Shown here: positions 9,871 to 22,510 of the stretch, piece by piece
How the letters are laid out: each line of letters begins with the position of its first letter
How positions within the stretch are numbered: the stretch's first letter is position 1
DNA from: Amphimedon queenslandica
Lineage: Eukaryota > Porifera > Demospongiae > Haplosclerida > Niphatidae
Assembly: GCF_000090795.2 (NCBI RefSeq)
Contig: NW_003546253.1
Span: forward strand, 27,072-49,581
Reading direction: 5' to 3'
DNA: 22,510 nucleotides
Translations under genes and position numbers: made by a program
Notes under the pieces: generated by a model
Database searches by the model: none
What the model was told of the DNA's origin: nothing
Seen by the model: the letters and a program-made list of their open reading frames with translations, nothing else

Positions 9871-10031
9871 CAGATAATCTACTTTACTTAATGCATAACG
9901 TGGTATAATGAATTTAATTCTTAATAATTATGTTCAAAACAAATTAGTTAATGTCAGTAGGTCTTAGATCATCTGCTTTACTTAATCAACCTAATGTGGT
10001 GTAATGAGTTAATTCTCAATAATAATGTTCA
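9871..10031 (+). repeat. Imperfect direct repeat (~65 bp, two copies about 95 bp apart)
   Basis: The segment 9871-9936 (CTTTACTTAATGCATAACGTGG... to TTATGTTCAA) recurs at 9966-10031 (CTTTACTTAATCAACCTAATGTGG... to AATGTTCAA) with scattered substitutions. A shorter doublet, AACACGAATAAT, follows at about 10030-10060. Confidence 0.7.
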
Positions 10032-10181
10032 ACACGAATAATTAATGTTGAACACGAATAATCAATGTTATGTATCTTTGATTATGTGGATGGGAGTTTA
10101 CAATAATTAAGTCAATGTTGTGTCTCACTTTGTGTCTCATAAAGTCTATACAAAGATAATAATGCAAAGTTGTTCTGTAAA

Positions 10182-10300
10182 TATTGCTATAAAAGACTTG
10201 CAAATGCATGTTGCTATGTAGAATATTGCTATAAATGACTTGCAAATGCATGTTGCTATGTAGAATATTGCTATAAATGACTTGCAAATGCATGTAGCTA
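10182..10300 (+). repeat. 42-bp tandem repeat, about 2.8 copies
   Basis: Copies begin at 10182, 10224 and 10266 with TATTGCTATAAA, followed by GACTTGCAAATGCATGTTGC. Copies 1 and 2 are almost identical and copy 3 decays after ATGCATGTAGC. Each contains an octamer-like ATTTGCA (reverse strand). The period is divisible by three, so a minus frame repeats a 14-residue block; it has no signal peptide or other coding support. Confidence 0.85.
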
Positions 10301-10659
10301 ATATTGACACTGCATGGGGAATACAGGCTAGCCAGACTAACCTGGTTAAATTTTATGCAAGTAAAGACAAGTCTTGAGAAAAACCTACAAACACCTCTGA
10401 ATTGAGTTTAGCTGACTGCACTGGTATGACTAATAGGACATCAGTGAGGACTATACATACATAGCATTACTGAGTGGGATTAGGATAATGATAATTGTGC
10501 ATCTAGTCTCGCTGGTAATTCAATAGTCTGCAGCATGACAGTCTAATGAGAAAGAAATTTATAATTGTGTAAAGTAGTAATTATAGTGACACACCAAAGA
10601 AACTAATAAGCTAAAACATGCTATCAGTGATCAGAGCATAAGTACTTATCAAAGCTGCT

Positions 10660-10915
10660 AACTAGATTGTATGACTGTGCGTGACTACTTTTTAGAAAAA
10701 TATGTTAGATTAACAAAATATTAGTTTATAGTAGTGCGTTAGCGCCAGTAAATTAGCTAGGCTAAATCACACCACTACTAGCATTCATTCAGGCAACTAA
10801 GTTGTACTGTACGTGACTGCTTGTATGAAAAATATGTTAATAATAGTTTATAGTGTAGTGCATTAGTGCTAGTAAATTAGCTAGGCTAAATCACACCACT
10901 ACTAGCATTCACTAA
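10660..10915 (+). repeat. Tandem duplication of ~125 bp
   Basis: The block ending in AGTAAATTAGCTAGGCTAAA and TCACACCACTACTAGCATTCA at 10746-10787 recurs at 10869-10910. Flanking parts also match: GTGACT, AAAAATATGTTA and TTTATAGT. The copies are about 90% similar by eye over their core. Confidence 0.8.
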
Positions 10916-11387
10916 TAATTATTTTTCGGCAGCTAAGTTTTAGTCCATAAATGTAATTGGATTCTTTTATGTCAGTGATGACGGAAAGCCGAGGAGACCA
11001 CATTGACAATGATTATTGTATATATAGTTGGTAATTTTAAAGGGAGAGAATTTGGTGCTTTGATAGCTGCTATTCGCCAAAATAAAACCTGCAACCCTTT
11101 TGAATGACTGTGCATGCTCAATGGCACATAGCCACAAATTTGATAAATTAAAACCCACCAATCACCACTGAAGAATTCTGCAATTTGCCAAAATTTACCT
11201 CTCCAAAGATCTCCAGCTAGCTACACAGCAAGTTTCACAGATTTGAGCTGTAATCCCATTTCATTTACACCTCAGAAGTGTGAATTAACTCAAAGCAATA
11301 CTCACGATGCTTATTTGGCTATTTGTACTGTGATTGGATGGCGTTAATGTGCAATAGTTCTCACTCAATTGCGTCAGAAACTCCAAG

Positions 11388-11661
11388 ATGCTTGTTGCTA
11401 CGGCACGTCAGTTCTTCTCCCCTCGTTTTATTTTGAGACGAAATAAAGTTACACCAACAGATGTTGTCCCCCAGCAGAGCTCCAAACCACACTCGACGGT
11501 ATTAGAATAAATTAATTACCCAGTTTAATTATATATATATAATAATGCTTTATTGTCTTTAGTTTCAAACTATGCTTCATCTGCTCCTAGGGGGAGCAAT
11601 GCTTGGTGTGCCACCTTATTTAATGATTTTATATCTACCAAAAAGAAAATCTGAAAGCTAA
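11388..11661 (+). CDS. Small single-TM mitochondrial-type protein, possibly cytochrome c oxidase subunit 7C
   Basis: Two exons, 11388-11498 and 11563-11661, are joined in frame across a 64-bp GT-AG intron (69 aa). The N-terminus MLVATARQFFSPRFILRRNK is basic, aromatic and acid-free, a presequence-like leader comparable to COX7C precursors (MLGxSxRRF...RR). The C-terminal half is one hydrophobic helix (MLHLLLGGAMLGVPPYLMIL) followed by a basic end, KRKSES. The length and the G.A...P.L pattern in the helix resemble COX7C (about 63 aa), an inner-membrane structural subunit of complex IV. COX8 or another small respiratory subunit is possible. Gene reality is more secure than the name. Confidence 0.55.
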
Positions 11662-11848
11662 ATTAACAAGTAAAGGTGCAGCAAGATTGCAAGACAAGCA
11701 CACAAACAAAAAACATAATAATAATAAAGTGTTAGTGTTCTTTATTGTAGTTCAATTCAATTCAGCAGAGATCTTCAATGTAGCAGCTGTAGAAATAAAA
11801 GAATGAATTGATAACAACACTTGTTTATTTATTACTTGTTCTTTACTT

Positions 11849-14977
<3,129 letters not shown>

Positions 14978-15079
14978 TGCTTGTTTCTTGTTTGATGAGA
15001 ACACAAAGAGAGAAAGAGCTTCAGTTTTAACTGCCAAAAATCAGTCGACCAGTTGACCTGACGAGTTGAGATAAAGTTG

Positions 15080-15091
15080 TGCGCATGCGCA
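15080..15091. promoter_or_regulatory. NRF1-type palindrome in the catalase promoter
   Basis: TGCGCATGCGCA, about 103 bp upstream of the catalase ATG, is an exact match to the metazoan NRF1 consensus (YGCGCAYGCGCR). Such a GC-rich palindrome is unlikely by chance in this AT-rich DNA. NRF1 classically drives respiratory and redox genes; binding here is inferred. Confidence 0.65.
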
Positions 15092-15124
15092 GTTATATAG
15101 CCAAAAAAATGCCGCACCTTTTTA

Positions 15125-15132
15125 TGACGTCA
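15125..15132. promoter_or_regulatory. Perfect CRE (TGACGTCA)
   Basis: A full palindromic CREB/ATF site lies about 148 bp upstream of the catalase ATG and 33 bp beyond the NRF1-like site. It is close to the presumed PAH polyadenylation region, so it most likely serves catalase. Confidence 0.55.
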
Positions 15133-15283
15133 GCGGACTCAGCAATTTTTTATTATTGTAATTTGAAATTTTGAATTAAATTCATTTTGCTTTAAAAAGA
15201 AGGGATCATTCAGCAAAAAATAGCATTGATAAATAAGGTGTACAATGACAAGCAGCATAAATTTTCTCCTGTTGTTAAAGTTT

Positions 15284-18399
<3,116 letters not shown>

Positions 18400-18599
18400 T
18401 AAAGAAACTCAAGCAAAAACTGCCAAAAAGGTGTAGATCAGGCTAGATAAACAATAGGTTCAATAACGACACACGCCCACCGAACTATGAATATTAATTT
18501 GGTGTGGCTATTTTTGCTTGTTGTAATAAAAAATTGTGACACATTATAAATTGCTGACATAATTATTTATAAATTGTAGCAAATTAGGCTTCATTTGTG
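18400..18599. other. Intergenic gap between PAH start and alpha-catenin stop
   Basis: This is 200 bp, AT-rich. It must contain the PAH promoter and the alpha-catenin 3' UTR. Nothing else was recognised. Confidence 0.6.
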
Positions 18600-21500
18600 T
18601 TATAAAAAATCATTTTCTCCCATTCTAGCTCCTGCTCTCTCTCTCCCTTTAAAATCTCCAAGCTCCTTTATTGGTGATATTGAGTGTCGAGGAGTCTCCC
18701 TGTAATATCCCTGAGAGTTAAGTGATTCACGGCTGTACATTAGCTTTTTCTTAGGCGGCCTTATTAACTGCCACTGCATAAAATGAACCTACAAGAGATT
18801 AAATAGTAATGCAGCAAAGCAACAGTTAAAAGATGCATGTGTTTGACACTGTGAAAACTTGAAATGAATTAACGTACTGATTTCGATCCATCCTTCCTTT
18901 CAATCTATAATACATAAAATGAGACGTTACTCTTATGCATGTGCATTACTTACAGCCACAGAAGCTACATAGCAGCTCTTTACAACTTGGACAACAGTGG
19001 TCATCAAACTCTTGGCAGCTATGATCATGCTATTAGCAGTTTCAACCTACACAGCAGCAACAATCAAATATCTTGCATGCAGTATACTGTAATAATTATT
19101 TCATCTAATTTCTTACAGCTTCTTTTACTGATGCACCAAGATCAGCAGACACAGAGCTTGTTATTTTGAGCTGATGGCAGCACAGTTGCATCCTCTCCAT
19201 GTAAGCTAAAAGATCTTTACGACAGCTTTCATCAGGACACTAAACATAATTGTAAAAATAGCTACGATGCATGATGATAAAATTTTACTTTATCTGCTAC
19301 TTCTCTGACCAGTTTTTCTAAAGCTTGACCAGCCCTTGCAATGTCCTATAAAAGGAAAAGTAAGCAAGTGGCAAAGAGCATGAATAACCTTGGCTGTGTT
19401 AGTAATATCAATTGTTGTCTTAAGTGGACCTTCTCCTCTATAAAAAGAGAGGGAAAGAGGTTTGAAAGGAAGTACATGTGCTATAATTCTTACCTTGTAA
19501 AATCGCTCATATCCATCATCATCCAGCACATTTCTTTAGCTAATAGTACAATATCATTACTACTGTCGTCCCACTTATTCACTTCTGATTCAAGCCTGTT
19601 ATAATAATACTTATTACAATACAAGCAAGGATTCTCCTTACTTATTCTTTACTACATCAAGCTTCTGCTGAGCTTCTGCAATCCTTGCTCTTTCATGGGC
19701 TGGCAATTGAGCCATTTTTGCCTACACAAGAACTGAAAGGTATAGAGCCTTGTTAAAATATTACCTGAGCAGTTTCGCTCTCGTTAAGAACAACCACACT
19801 AGGTGTACGCTTGATTATCCTTCTTCTTATAGTATTAGTCATGTAAGTATCGTCTGATATCTTTGTGAGGCCATCAGTGTCCCCTCCTGCTTCTGCTGTT
19901 TCTGAAACCTCTCCAGATTTCTTGGGGCCTTCATCATCCTCAGGTTTCATGAACGAAGAGCAAGAGGTAGTTGCAGAAGAGTTGTTACCATCATCCTCGT
20001 TCTCCTCCATGATATCTTCAAGGAGTTGCCCAGTGCTGCTCATCTGTGTACTGGTTGCTGATAAATATCTCTTATATTCATCCGGTGACATCTCAACCTC
20101 TTCGACCACTATATCAAGTGGCCATGAGGGGGAAGGTGGCGAATTCATTTGATCTCCTCTTCTCAGAATAGGGCTGGGTGGTCTCATTCCTGTAAGCATG
20201 AGAGTTACTACTAGTGTTAAATGAGATTACAGCACCTTGATTTGAGAATATGTCAATGTCTGATGAAGATGCGGTCATTGGGGCAGGAGACATTATATCA
20301 TCAGCATCAGGCTCTGCTTCTAATTCTGCCTTTGTCTATAAATAAAAAAAATAATCTTTTGTATATAATATTTATTATTAAATTACTCTTGTTTTCAGCA
20401 CACTCTTCCTGATGTCTCTTACACTGTCATTGATCTAAAAGTACAAAAAGAGAAAGTATCTTTATATTGCGAATAATTATCCTCACGAGTTGAAGATGGT
20501 CTTCAAGTTTTTGAACTTCAGAATTGTAATACTTAGTTCCATGCTTCTTTGGCAGCTCGGCAACTTTTTTCTGAAACTCAACCAGTGCTAGTGCAATATT
20601 AATAGTGAACAGCATGTGCTTAGGTTCTCATACTTTGTTCTTGAAGTTTCTTCGTATGCTGCTCTATTTCATGTACATGCTCGTGTGAGTATCGCGATGG
20701 ATTGTTCCCAATATCAGCAAAAAGAACTTGGACCATTCTCTGACATCGGCCCTGGATTACATTACCACTGTTAGCAGTTCCAATAAAGTTCTGACTCTCT
20801 GCCATTTCCATGAAATGTCGACTATCTTCACGAACATGAGCCTCTGAAAGAAAAATAAATATTTATTGACAGACACTAGGTCACAGTACCTGTCACTGCA
20901 ATGAAATCCTGTAGAGGGATGACAGCATCCAGTGAGTCAGTGAGTAAAGTAACTTTATCAACCCAAGCTTCCTTGAATGCTGTGAGGTTCTTCTTAGCTG
21001 CTTCACTCTTTGGATGAGCTGCCAGTGTCTTTGCAGCACAAACAACCTACAGTAAGTGATTCATTTGTATTATTGTAGTGACGGGTATTTTAATTTTACC
21101 TGTTGCTTAAGTGAGTTCATTTGTTTAGCAGCTCTTCTAACTAGACGTGTATCAGCATTATCACTGCTTAGTGAGCATACCAAATTAGTTACCTATACAT
21201 ATTACATAATACTACTTTCAATGATTATTATCATTTACGTGGGCTAATTTGTCAGCGTGTGCTACAAATTGAGCAGAAGATTCTTCCACTGCCACTGTGT
21301 CACCTTTGGATGCATCATCCACTAGCCTGACCAGTGGTGCTAATGGATCAACAAAAGTATCAGAAACATGATCAATCATAGCTCTCCTAAGCTATAATAT
21401 AAAGAATAAATATTAGCAATAAATATAGTGCTAATAAGCAATAAATATAGTGTTAATGGAATACCTCTGCTCTAAGGGTTGCTGTTTCTTCTTCAACTAC

Positions 21501-22493
21501 AGTAATGCTTTGCTTCAGTCTCTGTGGTTTGGGTACGTTGCTTCCTTCATCATCACTGCTATCTTTATCTTCAGCATCTTTCTTCTCACTAATTGGCTCT
21601 GTCTTAATAACTGATATAAAGTCCTGCAGTTTTTCACGCACAACATCACATTGTGCTAACAGACCATGCTGATCCCTGAATTATAAATATGCATAATAAT
21701 GAATTACTAGTATATACACCTTGTTGATTCTGAAGCAGCAAGGTTTGCAGCTGCAGCCATTATTATATCAAAGCCAGCTTGAAGATCCCGAGGTGCTTCA
21801 ACCGGAGGAGACCCCATACTAATCTCCAACATTGACTATAAGTGTATTATTTATTAAAAACACCTAAGGACCATAAGCTTACTTCAAACGTTTGTATTTT
21901 CTTTCCAAGTTCTCTTGGGATATGAGGAGGAGGGGGAGGGGATGATGGGTCCCTTGGAACAAGAGGTTTACTAGCAGGAGGAGCTTGTGATGGAGGCAAA
22001 GGAGGTTGAGCATGCAAGGACAAGTGTAGAGTAGGAGGAGGAGGAGGTGGTGGTGGTATGGGCTCAAATTCATCTTCACTTTCTTGTTCTTCTTCATCAT
22101 CGGTCTGCTTTTGCTGTATTTCAAGAGGGTCCATTCCATCCGCTAGCATTGATATTGTCTTGACTGCTTCTTGCATTCTCTGGATCACATAATCTCTGTT
22201 CTCTTGAGCATGTGGGTCTTCTGGGTGCTCAAGAAATATCTATATAATAAGAAAATAATAATAACTATAAGGTTGCTGCTTACTTTAGTTGATGTTATTA
22301 GTATTTTATTGCATTGCTTGAGTTCAGTATGTGCAGCAACAAGAAGCTGCTGTGCAGCATTGCCTTTCATCTCTCCTTGTCTGGCTACTGCTAGTTCAGA
22401 CACTTGTTTCAATTCTTTTGTGATATTTTTGATGGAGTCAACAAATCCTTTCCATGTCTTAATGTTCCTTAACTGACTAAGCTTTGATTCGAT
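18600..22493 (-). CDS. CTNNA: Alpha-catenin (vinculin superfamily), C-terminal 20 exons, 5' end outside window
   Basis: Exons high to low: 22493-22284, 22239-21883, 21835-21720, 21675-21465, 21391-21239, 21192-21100, 21046-20890, 20843-20634, 20587-20487, 20434-20387, 20335-20236, 20189-19765, 19721-19642, 19595-19494, 19437-19389, 19345-19289, 19239-19117, 19046-18954, 18904-18878 and 18788-18600. All are phase-consistent (966 residues here). Alpha-catenin links cadherin/beta-catenin to actin at cell junctions. Diagnostic matches are LRRAMIDHVSDTF (M domain), INDSVRDIRKSVL, AKMAQLPAHERARIAEA, KWDDSSNDIVLLAKEMC, MSDFTRGEGPLK, DLLAYMERMQLCCHQLKI, KSCYVAS and the tail SPIKELGDFK. These fit alpha-catenin, not vinculin. 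Compared with human, it has a polyproline insert (21883-22239 exon), an acidic/Ser insert (21465-21675 exon) and a 141-residue linker exon (19765-20189). The beta-catenin-binding N-terminus is not in view. Confidence 0.96.
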
Positions 22494-22510
22494 CTATTAC
22501 ATGATAAATC

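Larger units (their letters stand above)
9650..11387. other. 1.7-kb intergenic region with local duplications, no gene recognised
   Basis: It lies between the divergent aquaglyceroporin and the COX7C-like gene. I found no convincing coding exon on either strand and no tRNA-like cloverleaf. It holds several short duplications, listed separately, and at 11050-11210 three loosely similar boxes (GCCAAAATAAAACC, ATTAAAACCCACCAA, GCCAAAATTTACCT) that could be remnants of a small interspersed element. Confidence 0.6.
14978..15283. promoter_or_regulatory. Catalase upstream region / PAH 3' flank
   Basis: This is 306 bp between the catalase start and the PAH stop, both genes on the minus strand. It must hold the catalase promoter and the PAH 3' UTR; a minus-strand AATAAA (TTTATT at about 15149-15154) lies some 130 bp after the PAH stop. 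Two strong palindromic factor sites are listed separately. Confidence 0.6.

Noticed and set aside
10042..10293. Minus ORF with three repeats of a 14-residue block (MHLQVIYSNILHSN), as a possible repetitive peptide precursor
   Set aside because: The repeat arises because the 42-bp DNA unit is divisible by three. There is no signal peptide, no dibasic cleavage site and no splice context.
11050..11215. MITE with terminal inverted repeats
   Set aside because: Similar CCAAAAT..AAACC boxes recur, but I could not define ends, inverted termini or a target-site duplication.
18600..22493. Vinculin instead of alpha-catenin, suggested by the polyproline stretch
   Set aside because: The C-terminal segments (KWDDSSNDI, DFTRGEGPLK, LLAYMERMQLCCHQL) match alpha-catenin specifically, and the proline stretch is not at vinculin's head-tail linker.

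Overview
This is an AT-rich, gene-dense, intron-rich animal nuclear window. Genes are packed a few tens to hundreds of bases apart and many introns are only 41-65 bp. Alpha-catenin, a TALE homeobox gene, RABL2, two aromatic amino acid hydroxylases and an iodotyrosine deiodinase relic point to a metazoan. The compactness and the divergent alpha-catenin suggest a demosponge (Amphimedon-like). That assignment is inference; no mitochondrial or rRNA marker is present. All gene models come from hand splicing with GT-AG sites and reading-frame continuity.

Left part (1-7.2 kb): the start of an F-box/LRR-like gene (-, runs off the left edge); a broken iodotyrosine deiodinase relic (+); a divergent aromatic amino acid hydroxylase, AAAH-A (+, 13 exons), starting 23 bp after the relic; a HINT nucleotide hydrolase (-); and RABL2 (+), head-to-head with HINT over 49 bp. 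The long seventh intron of RABL2 is filled by a roughly 186-bp tandem array. A single inverted relative of that unit lies in a PAH intron 10 kb away.

Middle (7.3-15.1 kb): an intronless TALE homeobox gene (-), an aquaglyceroporin (-), about 1.8 kb of repeat-bearing intergenic DNA, a two-exon small mitochondrial-type protein resembling COX7C (+), and a 14-exon catalase (-). The region 5' of catalase holds an NRF1-like palindrome and a perfect CRE.

Right part (15.2-22.5 kb): an 11-exon canonical PAH-type hydroxylase (-) and the last 20 exons of alpha-catenin (-, 5' end beyond the window). This alpha-catenin carries an unusual polyproline insert and a greatly enlarged linker before its actin-binding domain.

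Functional threads: tyrosine/phenylalanine metabolism (two AAAH paralogues plus a lost dehalogenase), redox handling (catalase, COX-like subunit), cilia (RABL2) and epithelial adhesion (alpha-catenin). The most unusual objects are AAAH-A next to the deiodinase relic, and the two insertions in alpha-catenin.
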